A program made the position numbers and the translations under genes. Positions 9,189 through 17,802 of a stretch of 64,000 nt of DNA are shown here, piece after piece (the stretch's first letter is position 1; every line of letters starts with the position of its first letter). Source of the stretch: Actinomycetota bacterium (GTDB lineage Bacteria > Actinomycetota > Acidimicrobiia > Acidimicrobiales > JAMCPL01); assembly GCA_023379675.1 (NCBI GenBank), contig JAMCPL010000027.1, positions 37,176 through 101,175 of the forward strand. Direction: 5' to 3'. The notes beneath the pieces were generated by a model. The model made no database searches and was not told the DNA's origin. It saw only the letters and a list, made by a program, of their open reading frames with translations.

Positions 9189-10967
9189 TTGAGCACGGAC
9201 GAGCCTACAGAGGACCTGATGGACCATCCTGCAGACGTACTGGACGCATTCCGACCGGAAGAGGATCTTGACAGAGCCGGCGGAGTACTGGATACGGCTG
9301 AAAAAGTAATCGAATCAGCAATTGCATGCATCGCATCCAAGGGAGGAGTAGATGCAAACCAGGCAGTTGCCTACGACCTCGCCCACATGGCCTCAGCCGT
9401 AAAAATAGCTGAAAGTGCAGTGTCATACGGACGCCTTGGCAGGGAGGAGGCAGCGATTGCCTGCGCATTCACCGCTGACACTCTTGGAGACCTGCTCTCA
9501 CGGGTAGTTGGGAGGGAGGAGGAATGGGGCATCTCCACCAGCTTCCTCTTCGATGCCCACCCATTCACCGCCAAATATCGTAATCCAGCCTACCTGGCGG
9601 GCATTGCGGGAATTACGGGCGGATACCACCTCGACCAGGAGTTCGACCTTGTGCGAGAGACCTTTCACAGATTTGCAGAAGATCGCATCAGGCCCCATGC
9701 CGAATACGTCCACCGGCACAACGATGACATTCCCGAGGACATCATCACTGGGCTTGCAGAACTGGGGGGGTTTGGCCTGTCCATACCGGAGGAGTACGGT
9801 GGTTTCGCCACCAGCGGGAACAGTGATTACAAGGGAATGGTGATAGCCACAGAAGAGCTTTCATGGGGTGCTCTGGCCATAGGCGGATCACTCATCACCA
9901 GGCCTGAAATACTGGCAAGAGCGCTGATGGCTGGAGGCACCGAAGAGCAAAAGCAACGCTGGCTACCGAGGATGGCTACAGGTGCCCTCATGACTGCAGT
10001 GGCGGTCACTGAGCCGGACTATGGATCAGACGTTGCCGGCATCACCACCACTGCCCAGCCGGTTGCAGGCGGCTGGCTGGTGTCGGGCGTAAAGACCTGG
10101 TGTACCTTCGCCGCCAGGGCGGACCTGCTGATGCTGCTCGCTCGCACCGACCCGGACAAGTCGAAAGGGCACAAAGGGCTATCTCTATTCGTGATCGAAA
10201 AGGAAAGGGCAGATGGAAAAGGCTTCGTTCTCACGCAGGATGCCGTTAGCAACTCGACCAGCACAGCGGCAAGAGAGGCCGATGCCACCGCAGGCATGCC
10301 CTCCGCATTCCGGCCAGTGCCGGTAGTGCCATTTGACCAGTTCCCACGGGTTGCGCCGTTTAGCGGCTCAGACGCGCCTGGAGGACGGCTGGAAGGTCGC
10401 CCGATAGACACGATCGGGTATAGAGGTTTGCACTCTTACGAACTTTCTCTCGACAAGTGGTTCGTACCTGATACTTGCCTGGTTGGCGGAGAACAAGGGC
10501 TGGGTAAAGGCTTCTACCTGCAGATGCAGGGTTTCGAAAATGGTAGGCTCCAGACAGCGGCCCGGGCCGTAGGTGTCATGCAGGCCGCGTACGAAGCGGC
10601 CTGTTCTTACGCTGGCAGCCGGGTGGTGTTTGGCACACCGATAGATCAGTACCAGCTCACCCGCGTAAAGCTTGCCCGTATGGCCGTACTGATCCAGTCG
10701 ATCCGGCAATTCACTTACAAAGTTGCCGGGCTGATGGCACGGGGACAGGGGTCTCTCGAAGCATCGATGGTGAAGGCGTATGCCTGCAAGGCCGCCGAAT
10801 GGGTTGCACGTGAGGCTATGCAGATTCACGGGGGCATGGGATATGCCGAAGAGTTCCCTGCCAGTAGGTACTTCGTAGATTCAAGAGTGTTATCGATATT
10901 CGAGGGAGCGGACGAAACGCTTTCGCTGAAGGTAATCGCCCGGAGGCTGCTCGATCAGGGCAATTGA
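9189..10967 (+). CDS. Acyl-CoA dehydrogenase with N-terminal helical extension, (2S)-methylsuccinyl-CoA dehydrogenase (Mcd)-like
   Basis: A 592-residue flavoprotein. The acyl-CoA dehydrogenase core begins near residue 150, after an alpha-helical extension of about 145 residues. The FAD/substrate motif is AVTEPDYGSD and the C-terminal part has QIHGGMGYAEEFPASRYFVDSRV followed by IFEGADETL. An N-terminal extension of this kind and the sequence LGKGFYLQMQGFENGRLQT are features of methylsuccinyl-CoA dehydrogenase of the ethylmalonyl-CoA pathway. That subfamily call is inference from remembered homologues. An extra Ser/Thr/Pro-rich loop of about 50 residues (near 350-400) is unusual. The TTG start has a strong AAAGGAGG ribosome binding site. 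Confidence 0.8.
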   Translation: MSTDEPTEDLMDHPADVLDAFRPEEDLDRAGGVLDTAEKVIESAIACIASKGGVDANQAVAYDLAHMASAVKIAESAVSYGRLGREEAAIACAFTADTLGDLLSRVVGREEEWGISTSFLFDAHPFTAKYRNPAYLAGIAGITGGYHLDQEFDLVRETFHRFAEDRIRPHAEYVHRHNDDIPEDIITGLAELGGFGLSIPEEYGGFATSGNSDYKGMVIATEELSWGALAIGGSLITRPEILARALMAGGTEEQKQRWLPRMATGALMTAVAVTEPDYGSDVAGITTTAQPVAGGWLVSGVKTWCTFAARADLLMLLARTDPDKSKGHKGLSLFVIEKERADGKGFVLTQDAVSNSTSTAAREADATAGMPSAFRPVPVVPFDQFPRVAPFSGSDAPGGRLEGRPIDTIGYRGLHSYELSLDKWFVPDTCLVGGEQGLGKGFYLQMQGFENGRLQTAARAVGVMQAAYEAACSYAGSRVVFGTPIDQYQLTRVKLARMAVLIQSIRQFTYKVAGLMARGQGSLEASMVKAYACKAAEWVAREAMQIHGGMGYAEEFPASRYFVDSRVLSIFEGADETLSLKVIARRLLDQGN

Positions 10968-10978
10968 CGCAGCAGGAT

Positions 10979-11911
10979 TTACTCGTCCTGCATGCTGGAT
11001 TGCTGGCCGCTCTCTCCGGCTTGATCGTCGGTGACAATGTTTGGTAGGGGCCGCGGTGATGCCGACGACAGCATTCCCAGATGTTCCTCGGCTTGATCGT
11101 CGGTGACAATGTTTGGACCTCCCGCAAGCACTGTCTCAGGCGATGGCAATGGATGTCTCTCTCGATGCGTAAACAGCCACACTGACCAGCCAATGCCCAC
11201 CGCGAACAGGCCAAGACCCGCCAGCTGCACCAGAACCGCCCCTAGGTGCCCGGGGTACGCAAGCCATAGATGCTCCTCGAAAAACCTGCCCAACCCCCAC
11301 ATACCAACCGTAGAAGAAGCCACAAATCCGGCAGGGCGGTTGGCCATCCTCCTCTCTATCATTATTACGGTAAAAAATATCCCGAACGAGATCATCGCCT
11401 GGAAAATTGGAACCGGCAGTCGCTTACCGGCCTGATCAGCGTAGTACATGCCGAACCACTGATGAGTAGGGTGACCACCGCCCGCAACCATTAGCTGTGG
11501 TCCGAGGAGCCTTCCTACCCCCCATGCCGCTATGAGCACCGGGGCAACCAGATCTGCAAGGGCAGTCAGAGACAGATCAGGGCAGCGTTTACGAGCAATG
11601 ATAAATCCCGTCGGTATACCTGCAATCAAACCTCCAAATGAGGAAAGACCCCCATGCCAGACCTGAACAATCTGCGCTGGATCAGCAGTGTAGAAAGGCA
11701 GATTGGCAAGAACATGCATTACGCGAGCCCCAATTATTGCCGCCACGATCACCCAGACAAACATCCCTGTGACCCATGCCCACGGATACCCTCTCTGCTC
11801 GAGCCTGCGCTCGAAATATCTGTACGCGAACCAGAACGTGATCGCCAGCCCTATGCCATAGGTATGGACGACCAAAGGGCCTAGATGGAACTGAACCGGT
11901 ATTGGCTTCAT
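10979..11911 (-). CDS. lgt: Prolipoprotein diacylglyceryl transferase
   Basis: Lgt moves a diacylglyceryl group from phosphatidylglycerol to the lipobox cysteine of prolipoproteins. The protein starts with the family hallmark FHLGPLVVHTYGIGLAI and has about seven membrane helices, RVMHVLANLPFY, GLSSFGGLIAG and WGVGRLLGPQLM. The C-terminal 60 residues beyond the last helix are hydrophilic and contain the 10-residue segment PNIVTDDQAE/G twice, encoded by a 28-bp direct repeat (see the repeat entry). Several lipoproteins in this window (44.3, 51.7 and 57.5 kb) would be its substrates. It converges with the upstream acyl-CoA dehydrogenase, leaving an 11-bp gap. Confidence 0.95.
   Translation of the reverse strand: MKPIPVQFHLGPLVVHTYGIGLAITFWFAYRYFERRLEQRGYPWAWVTGMFVWVIVAAIIGARVMHVLANLPFYTADPAQIVQVWHGGLSSFGGLIAGIPTGFIIARKRCPDLSLTALADLVAPVLIAAWGVGRLLGPQLMVAGGGHPTHQWFGMYYADQAGKRLPVPIFQAMISFGIFFTVIMIERRMANRPAGFVASSTVGMWGLGRFFEEHLWLAYPGHLGAVLVQLAGLGLFAVGIGWSVWLFTHRERHPLPSPETVLAGGPNIVTDDQAEEHLGMLSSASPRPLPNIVTDDQAGESGQQSSMQDE
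11017..11116. repeat. 28-bp direct repeat, period 72 bp, in the 3' end of lgt
   Basis: Copies at 11017-11044 and 11089-11116 are identical over 28 bp; the 44 bp between them is unrelated to the sequence after the second copy. The 72-bp offset keeps the lgt frame, so the event adds 24 residues to the Lgt tail. Confidence 0.9.
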
Positions 11912-12056
11912 CTACAGCCTCCCGCCACGCATGTCCGCTCGTCTGGCCACTCGTTGTATATCACTGCCTGCACTATAGCACCGGACCGCGGATACCAGTA
12001 AGCAGATCTACGGTCGAGTTGCCAGGGAAGCGGCAACGACGCTATTATCAGTGACC

Positions 12057-12998
12057 ATGTCCGAAAGAAGTAGAGATTTACCGCGTCGTTCCTGCCTGTC
12101 GGTTCCGGGATCCAACGAAAGGTTCCTCCAGAAAGGCCCTACCGTACCTGCTGATATGACCTTTTTGGATCTCGAGGATTCAGTAGCGCCACTGGAGAAG
12201 GAAGCGGCCCGAGCAAAAGTGGCTGATGCCATCAAGAGTCTCCCATGGGACGACAGGGTGCTGTGCGTCCGTGTCAATGCATGGGATACCCGTTGGACCT
12301 ACGGCGATGTCATTGAGGTGGTGTCGAGCGCCGGCCAGAGATTGGACGAGATCATGCTGCCGAAGGTACAGAGTGCAGCAGAAGTGGTGGCCTTGGACCT
12401 CCTTCTCAGCCAGGTGGAAGCCAACTGCGGGCTGCCGGCCGGACACATTGGGATAGAAGCGCAGATAGAGACCACCAAGGGCCTCATCCACGTCGAAGAG
12501 ATATGCGCTGCATCCCCGAGGCTGGAAACCATCATCTTTGGGCCTGCCGACTTCGCAGCTTCGATGGAGATGCCAGTTCTCACGGGTGGGGTGGCTATAG
12601 ACGAGTATCCTGGCGACCACTTCCATTACGTATTCTCCAAGATACTAATGGCAGGTCGCACCAATGGCCTCCAGGTAATCGATGGACCCTATTTGAAAAT
12701 ACGAGATCTGGAAGGCCTCAGAGAGTTCTCGCAACGTACCAAAGTCCTCGGATACGATGGCAAGTGGGCTTTGAACCCAGATCAGGTAACCGTGCTCAAT
12801 GAGGTATACTCGCCCACCCAGGAACAGTTCGATCGCGCTCACGATATTCTCGACGCATACCGCCAGGCCACAGAGAGCGAGCGCAAGGGCGCGGTGATGT
12901 TCGGCGAAGAAATGATCGATGAGGCAAGCAGGAAGATGGCACTGAAGTTTGTCAAGCGCGGGGAACGAGCCGGCTTCAAGCGGAGCGTTGCCGGCTGA
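12057..12998 (+). CDS. HpcH/HpaI aldolase family, L-malyl-CoA / beta-methylmalyl-CoA lyase (Mcl1)-like
   Basis: CitE-like TIM-barrel lyase that cleaves or forms beta-hydroxyacyl-CoA such as malyl-CoA. Visible are the N-terminal SVPGSNERFLQKGP, the metal-site region FLDLEDSVAP, the arginine in CVRVNAWDTRW, IEAQIETTKGLIHVEEI with the metal-binding Glu, FGPADFAASM, and the C-terminal GKWALNPDQV. The pattern is closest to Mcl1 of the ethylmalonyl-CoA and 3-hydroxypropionate pathways rather than citrate lyase CitE, as far as can be judged by eye. An in-frame GTG at 12051 is an alternative start. Its 3' end overlaps the convergent DinB-like gene by 23 bp. Confidence 0.85.
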   Translation: MSERSRDLPRRSCLSVPGSNERFLQKGPTVPADMTFLDLEDSVAPLEKEAARAKVADAIKSLPWDDRVLCVRVNAWDTRWTYGDVIEVVSSAGQRLDEIMLPKVQSAAEVVALDLLLSQVEANCGLPAGHIGIEAQIETTKGLIHVEEICAASPRLETIIFGPADFAASMEMPVLTGGVAIDEYPGDHFHYVFSKILMAGRTNGLQVIDGPYLKIRDLEGLREFSQRTKVLGYDGKWALNPDQVTVLNEVYSPTQEQFDRAHDILDAYRQATESERKGAVMFGEEMIDEASRKMALKFVKRGERAGFKRSVAG

Positions 12999-13869
12999 AG
13001 GAACTCCCGAGTGGTGGCCTGCCAGGACCGGGCGGCCCTGCAAATGCCTGTGCTATCTTCATCCATTCTAAAGCTTGCTCGCCATCTACCTGCAGAGAAA
13101 CATCTGCAAGGTTCCTACGCTCTGTAACAATCAGGCAGAAATCGAGGGCTGAGCCGCGAATGGAACCAGCGAACTGGGCCGGGAGGGTAGAGTCTTCCCG
13201 TCCATCCCGAACCTTGCCCCCACCCGCGGTAACCCACCTCCAAACGTCGACGCCACCGCCAGCACCGTCAGCAGGCGCAGGTGCAGTCAACTCGACCAGT
13301 ATATTTTCATTAGGAGATTCCATGCCTCTGACGGCATAGGAAAATCCACGGGTTCGCACTCCAAGGTCTGCAATATGCCTGAGACGCATCGTAGGTTCCC
13401 TGGATATCCCTAGGGCATCGCACACGTCCTGGCCGTGTGCCCAAGTCTCCATCAGCCGAGCGGTGACGAACGACCGTGTGCCCATAGAGGGCCCGTACCA
13501 CGCAATCCGGGAGGCTGGATCAGCGTGCTCGAGACATTGCAACAGAGACGTCCGGGCATCCCTCCACCATTGAAGCACAAGAGCACTACTCATGGCCCTG
13601 CCCTTGGCCAGATGTTCAGCAATAGGATCGAAGCGTAGGGAACGCACCCCTTGCACTCGGGCTTCGAAACCGGCAGGATCTTCTATGGCCATACGAGCGG
13701 CATCATCAAAATACGCAAGGTGACCTATGCTGTCCCGTACATCCCATCCCTCCGCCGGAGTTGGACGTAACCAGGCATCCTCGCCGATACCTGATACCAT
13801 CCTGTCAAGATCAATATGTTCTGCCTGCAAATCCGACAGCAGGAGCGGCCACCACTCAGGAGTATCCAT
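12976..13869 (-). CDS. DinB/maleylpyruvate isomerase N-terminal domain protein (TIGR03084-like)
   Basis: A 297-residue four-helix-bundle protein of the mycothiol-dependent DinB family found in actinobacteria. The metal-binding His positions fit RDSIGHLAYFDDAARMA near residue 50 and METWAHGQDVCDALG near residue 165, and the N-terminal DLQAEHIDLDRMV is typical. Members of this subfamily often occur beside acyl-CoA metabolism genes; here the Mcl1-like lyase converges on it. The mycothiol partner reaction is unknown. Confidence 0.8.
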   Translation of the reverse strand: MDTPEWWPLLLSDLQAEHIDLDRMVSGIGEDAWLRPTPAEGWDVRDSIGHLAYFDDAARMAIEDPAGFEARVQGVRSLRFDPIAEHLAKGRAMSSALVLQWWRDARTSLLQCLEHADPASRIAWYGPSMGTRSFVTARLMETWAHGQDVCDALGISREPTMRLRHIADLGVRTRGFSYAVRGMESPNENILVELTAPAPADGAGGGVDVWRWVTAGGGKVRDGREDSTLPAQFAGSIRGSALDFCLIVTERRNLADVSLQVDGEQALEWMKIAQAFAGPPGPGRPPLGSSFSRQRSA

Positions 13870-13953
13870 CCATACAAGATTAGTGCGAAGACATCACGAC
13901 CCGCCATCCAAAAATATGAGAGTGGTGGCGTACGGCCGCGGGACATTGCAAAG

Positions 13954-14027
13954 TGGGGGTGGAGGGATTCGAACCCTCACTGGAGGCGGTTTAAGCGCCT
14001 TGCCTCTGCCGGTTGGGCTACACCCCC
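13954..14027 (-). tRNA. tRNA with UAA anticodon (Leu by code), short variable loop
   Basis: Read on the minus strand it folds into a complete cloverleaf: a 7-bp acceptor GGGGGTG/CACCCCC, a 3-bp D stem GCC/GGC with GG in the loop, a perfect 5-bp anticodon stem AGGCG/CGCCT, loop CTTAAAC (anticodon TAA), and T arm GAGGG-TTCGAAT-CCCTC. The discriminator is A and CCA is not encoded. The variable loop is only five bases (CCAGT). Bacterial tRNA-Leu normally has a long class II variable arm, as the tRNA-Leu(GAG) at 46386 does, so this tRNA is atypical. Confidence 0.85.
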
Positions 14028-14534
14028 GATGCAATGTGGGCACACGACAAGACCTTACACATACTACCGCGAATGGTGGACCGTAGCTGCTGCCACCACC
14101 TGACGCTTCCCTCTGTGCAGTCCAAGGAGCTATCTTCCGTGACGAGAAACACAGCTGTGGTGAGTGAACTGGCTATTGCTATCAAGAGGTAGCCGGTGAC
14201 CCATCCCGCAAATAGCAGCGCGCTGCCCCCGTCTATCTATGATGTCCTGCCGACGGACACAAGCCAGCGTCTTCCCGCACATGGCAAGCTATGCGCCAGT
14301 AGTGATATCATAAAAGGTGAAATTGTTTGATGAGGTGGGTCGCATATACTAAATATCGGATTTGTTGATTCATGCAAATTTCAGATGTCGCCTTGCATGC
14401 GATGTTGGGGTTGCGAAGAGTAGCCATCACATACATGGCAGCGACATCCAAGGTATGGAGGCGGGGCATGAGAAGGCGCATGAGAAGGCGAGGTATGAGA
14501 AAACGCAGCCCGCTCGCAGGAAAACGGTGAGCAC
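14028..14534. other. Gap without a convincing gene
   Basis: About 500 bp between the UAA tRNA and the glycosyltransferase. Reading frames on both strands are short and lack family motifs. Only small AAGGCGCATGAG-like duplications near 14467-14500 are visible. AT content rises near 14300-14390, which may hold a promoter. Confidence 0.5.
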
Positions 14535-15632
14535 TTGAACAAACCATCCCCCTGCATTGGGCTTACGATCGTCATACCGGCCTACAACGAGTCACAACGG
14601 CTCCCTGCAATGCTCACCCGCCTGCTCGAGGGGTTCGCCGGCGGCGTCTTCAACCACCTGACAACTCAGGTACTCGTTGTGGACGATGGGTCAAACGACG
14701 ATACAGCTAATGTAGCAAGATCTTATTTGCGGAACTTGCCGTGGGCAGATGTCGTCAGGATGCCGGCAAACCGTGGCAAGGGCTCCGCAGTACGCGCCGG
14801 GGTCGTAAGGGCCAGAGGCGAGAAACTCGTGTTCGTAGATGCCGACATGTCCATAGACCCCTACAACATCCCTACTCTAGTGACCTCTCTCGACCATGCC
14901 GACATTGCAGTCGGTTCCCGTGCGCATCCGCAATCATGCGATGACGGACCGCTAGTGAGCCGTAACGTGGCGGGGAAGCTTTTCAATATCGCCGTACGCA
15001 GGGCTACCGGACTTGACATACTCGATACCCAGTGTGGATTCAAGGGTTTCAACACCCGAGTGGCAAAGCTGCTCTTCCACCTGTCCACAATAGATCGTTA
15101 CTCCTTTGACGTAGAAATACTATGGATGGCCAGAGCACTGGGCATGACCATTGCCGAAGTGCCGATCACCTGGAAACACGTTCCTGGCAGCCATGTACAT
15201 GCACTCTCCGATGGGTGTTCAATGCTTCTCGACATTCACCGGGCACTTTTACAGCCGCCGTTGACGCGTGGAGTACCGATCATCACGGTACGGCCCCCGA
15301 GGGAAGCCCACGGCAGGCTTTCAACATCCAGGCCGGCAGGATCTGGTGGAGGAGCTGTTGCCGAGGATGCCACGTGGGTGGAAAGCGTCAAGCAAACCGT
15401 AAGGGCGAGCAGTCTGGTCACTCCTTGGCAAGGAGCCCTAGGCATCATCGTACCGCTCAGTTCGGCACCCGAAAGGCATGCCATGATCACCTCGTTGGTC
15501 CACCGACTGCCTGGAATCGAATGCGAAGAATCATGGGCAACAGTCGGCAGCTTGGTGCAATCGGGAATAATATGGCCAACCCGCAAACCACCAGCACCGT
15601 CCCCGCAATTCATTACCGCAACCCGCACATGA
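14535..15632 (+). CDS. Family 2 glycosyltransferase, dolichyl-phosphate glucosyltransferase (ALG5)-like
   Basis: GT-A-fold enzyme that probably transfers sugar from a nucleotide-sugar to polyprenyl phosphate at the membrane. Motifs: TIVIPAYNESQRLP at residues 11-24, VVDDGSNDDT near 52, GKGSAVRAGV near 83, the DAD metal motif in VFVDADMS, and TQCGFKGF near 168. The N-terminal 240 residues cover the domain; the last 120 are low in conservation and Ser/Pro rich, with no clear membrane helix. The TTG start is inferred because the fold starts directly after it. It heads a plus-strand run with an acyltransferase and a nucleotide-sugar-type epimerase, suggesting lipid-linked glycan synthesis. Confidence 0.85.
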   Translation: MNKPSPCIGLTIVIPAYNESQRLPAMLTRLLEGFAGGVFNHLTTQVLVVDDGSNDDTANVARSYLRNLPWADVVRMPANRGKGSAVRAGVVRARGEKLVFVDADMSIDPYNIPTLVTSLDHADIAVGSRAHPQSCDDGPLVSRNVAGKLFNIAVRRATGLDILDTQCGFKGFNTRVAKLLFHLSTIDRYSFDVEILWMARALGMTIAEVPITWKHVPGSHVHALSDGCSMLLDIHRALLQPPLTRGVPIITVRPPREAHGRLSTSRPAGSGGGAVAEDATWVESVKQTVRASSLVTPWQGALGIIVPLSSAPERHAMITSLVHRLPGIECEESWATVGSLVQSGIIWPTRKPPAPSPQFITATRT

Positions 15633-15742
15633 GCTAAGAATCTCAATCGCCATCACCGTATCTGCCGGCACCCGCAATTACCGCCGGCACACCACCACTT
15701 GTCCGCTGGCAAGTACCGCCGGATAGCGATAACATCCATTAT

Positions 15743-16726
15743 GTGGCTATCGATAATGCTTCAGGCAGGGCTCCAGGCAGGGCTCCAGGCAGGGCGCAAT
15801 CGGGAAAGCGGGAAGCGCAGGCACTATCCCCAGACCCAGAATGCTCCAGAGAAGAAACGCTCCTCGTGCCTGTACAGTCACCTCAGGATACAACTGCATC
15901 AGGCAATGGTTCGGCTTCCGTCGATCAGGACCGGCTCGGAGACGTGGACGAATGGGGACGGTCGGAACATATGCGCGCGATAATGCGACAACTCATGGAT
16001 CCTTTTTACAACCACTGGTTCCGGGTAGAATGGGAGGGTCTCGACAAGATACCCCGAGAAGGTGGCGCATTGCTCGTAGCCAACCACGCCGGAGCAATCC
16101 CGCCGGATGCTCCCATTATCATACATGGCATAGAGAAGGAATTGGGGCGCCCTGTCTATGGCTTGGCGGATTATTGGTTCAGGACCATTCCCTTCGTGAA
16201 CGTCATGTGGTCACGCATGGGCGGCGTGACGGCTCATCCCGACAATGCCCTCCGCATCATGCGCGACAACCGGCAACTTGCGCTCGTCTTCCCCGAGGGA
16301 ACCAAGGCAACGTCAAAGACCTTTTCTGACCGGTACCGGCTCAGGCGCTTTGGCAGGGGCGGCTTCGTGGAGATCGCCATGCGTGCGGGAGCGCCCATAA
16401 TTCCCCTAGCGGTAGTCGGCGCGGAGGAAGCTATGCCTATCCTGTTTCGCGTGCCGGGCATAGCATCGATGCTCAATCTCCCCTACTTCCCTATTACCGG
16501 CAATATGCTCGCATTTGGTCCGGTTCTGGGGCCTTTGGGTTGGTTCCTCTACTTCCCATCCAAGATCAAGATCAAAGTGCTGGATCCGATCCACTACGAT
16601 GTAGAACCAGACCAGGAGCGCTATTCCAGGAGCTTTGTTATGGAGGAAGCCGAACAGGTACGTACGATGATACAGGATGCTCTCTATGATATGTTGAGAG
16701 ACCGCAAGAGTGCCTTCCTGGGATAG
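15743..16726 (+). CDS. Lysophospholipid acyltransferase family (PlsC-like) protein
   Basis: The PlsC-type domain starts near residue 80. VANHAGAIPPDAP is the motif I region in the form common to an actinobacterial subfamily, FPEGTKATSK is motif III, and IIPLAVVGAEE is motif IV. The hydrophobic LGPLGWFLYFP segment suggests membrane association. The first 75 residues are low-complexity and begin with SGRAPGRAPGRAQ, encoded by a 12-bp tandem duplication, so the true start could be the ATG at 15971. It precedes the NAD-epimerase by 14 bp. Substrate unknown; 1-acylglycerol-3-phosphate is the default for the family. Confidence 0.85.
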   Translation: MAIDNASGRAPGRAPGRAQSGKREAQALSPDPECSREETLLVPVQSPQDTTASGNGSASVDQDRLGDVDEWGRSEHMRAIMRQLMDPFYNHWFRVEWEGLDKIPREGGALLVANHAGAIPPDAPIIIHGIEKELGRPVYGLADYWFRTIPFVNVMWSRMGGVTAHPDNALRIMRDNRQLALVFPEGTKATSKTFSDRYRLRRFGRGGFVEIAMRAGAPIIPLAVVGAEEAMPILFRVPGIASMLNLPYFPITGNMLAFGPVLGPLGWFLYFPSKIKIKVLDPIHYDVEPDQERYSRSFVMEEAEQVRTMIQDALYDMLRDRKSAFLG

Positions 16727-16740
16727 GCAGACGTAACGCC

Positions 16741-17778
16741 ATGGGAAGAAGAGTACTAATTACAGGAGTTGACAAGTTCTGGGGAGGCAGGATGGCGCAG
16801 GCGCTGGAACAGGATCCTGACTTCGATGTCATCCTGGGAATGGGAACAAAAGAGCCACGGGTCGCCCTCGAAAGGGCAGAGTTCGTCCGCTCGGATCAAG
16901 CATACTCCATACTGTCACGGATAGTACGGGCAACCCATGTGGATACGATAATACACACCTTCGTAATCACCAACACCTCCGAAGCCAGTAATCGAACCCT
17001 TCACGAGACAAATGTGATCGGTACCATGAACCTGCTGGCTGCGGCAGGACAGCGCGGCAGTTTGGTTCGGCAAGTGGTGGTGAAGTCGTCCTCCACGGTA
17101 TACGGAGCCACCGAAAACGACCCAGTATGGTTCAGGGAGGAGACTCCCCGTTCTAAATCGGTTCGCTCGAGACTGGAGCGGTCCCTGATCGATGTGGAAC
17201 AGCTTGTAAAGGACTTCGCGGAGGACAATCCTGCCACCGTGGTAAGCATGGTCAGATGCGCCAACGTCTTGGGCAGCGAAATCGTCACCCCGCTGAGTTC
17301 CAACTTGGCACGTAAATTTGCTCCTGTAATCGATGGCTTTGATCCGCTGGTGCAATTTGTGCATGAATCTGATGTGGTCGAATGCCTGCTGCACCTCACC
17401 AGGAAGCGAATACCCGGCCTGTATAACCTGGCAGGTGACGGCAAGATCCCATGGAGCGAAGTGCTCGGAATATGTGGGACCAAGGCCATACGCCTGCCTG
17501 CCTATGGAACCATGAATATTGCATCTATACTGGTACACCTAGGGCTCATCCACTTCACTCCGGAGATGGAACCGTTGCTGCGCTATGGCCGGGGAGTGGA
17601 CACGACCAGGATCAAGCGCACGGGTTTCGAACCTCGCTACACGACAGCCGGAACGGTACGAAACTTCATCAAGGCGATGAGACTGGCGCGGAACATGGGA
17701 AAGGAACCGCCATCTTATACCTTCGAGCAGGACATAGAACAGTTCTTCCGCCACTCTCCGGCCGTCGTGAGGAGCTGA
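16741..17778 (+). CDS. NAD-dependent epimerase/dehydratase (extended SDR)
   Basis: The N terminus RVLITGVDKFWGGRMAQAL is a modified Rossmann motif. The catalytic Ser region SSSTVYGATENDP lies near residue 118, but the usual YxxxK is not in its standard position: the stretch reads RSRLERSLIDVEQLV, as in atypical SDRs. The later LGSEIVTPLS and GLYNLAGDGKIPWSEVL match NAD-dependent epimerases of actinobacteria that lie next to PlsC-type acyltransferases. It may act on a sugar or lipid substrate or be a non-catalytic relative. It starts 14 bp after the acyltransferase. Confidence 0.8.
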   Translation: MGRRVLITGVDKFWGGRMAQALEQDPDFDVILGMGTKEPRVALERAEFVRSDQAYSILSRIVRATHVDTIIHTFVITNTSEASNRTLHETNVIGTMNLLAAAGQRGSLVRQVVVKSSSTVYGATENDPVWFREETPRSKSVRSRLERSLIDVEQLVKDFAEDNPATVVSMVRCANVLGSEIVTPLSSNLARKFAPVIDGFDPLVQFVHESDVVECLLHLTRKRIPGLYNLAGDGKIPWSEVLGICGTKAIRLPAYGTMNIASILVHLGLIHFTPEMEPLLRYGRGVDTTRIKRTGFEPRYTTAGTVRNFIKAMRLARNMGKEPPSYTFEQDIEQFFRHSPAVVRS

Positions 17779-17802
17779 GAATACCTTGACCATGGAGACG
17801 TC

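Noticed and set aside
13954..14027. Reading the tRNA as an ochre suppressor
   Set aside because: The anticodon in the properly aligned 7-base loop is UAA, which reads UUA; a suppressor of UAA would need anticodon UUA.
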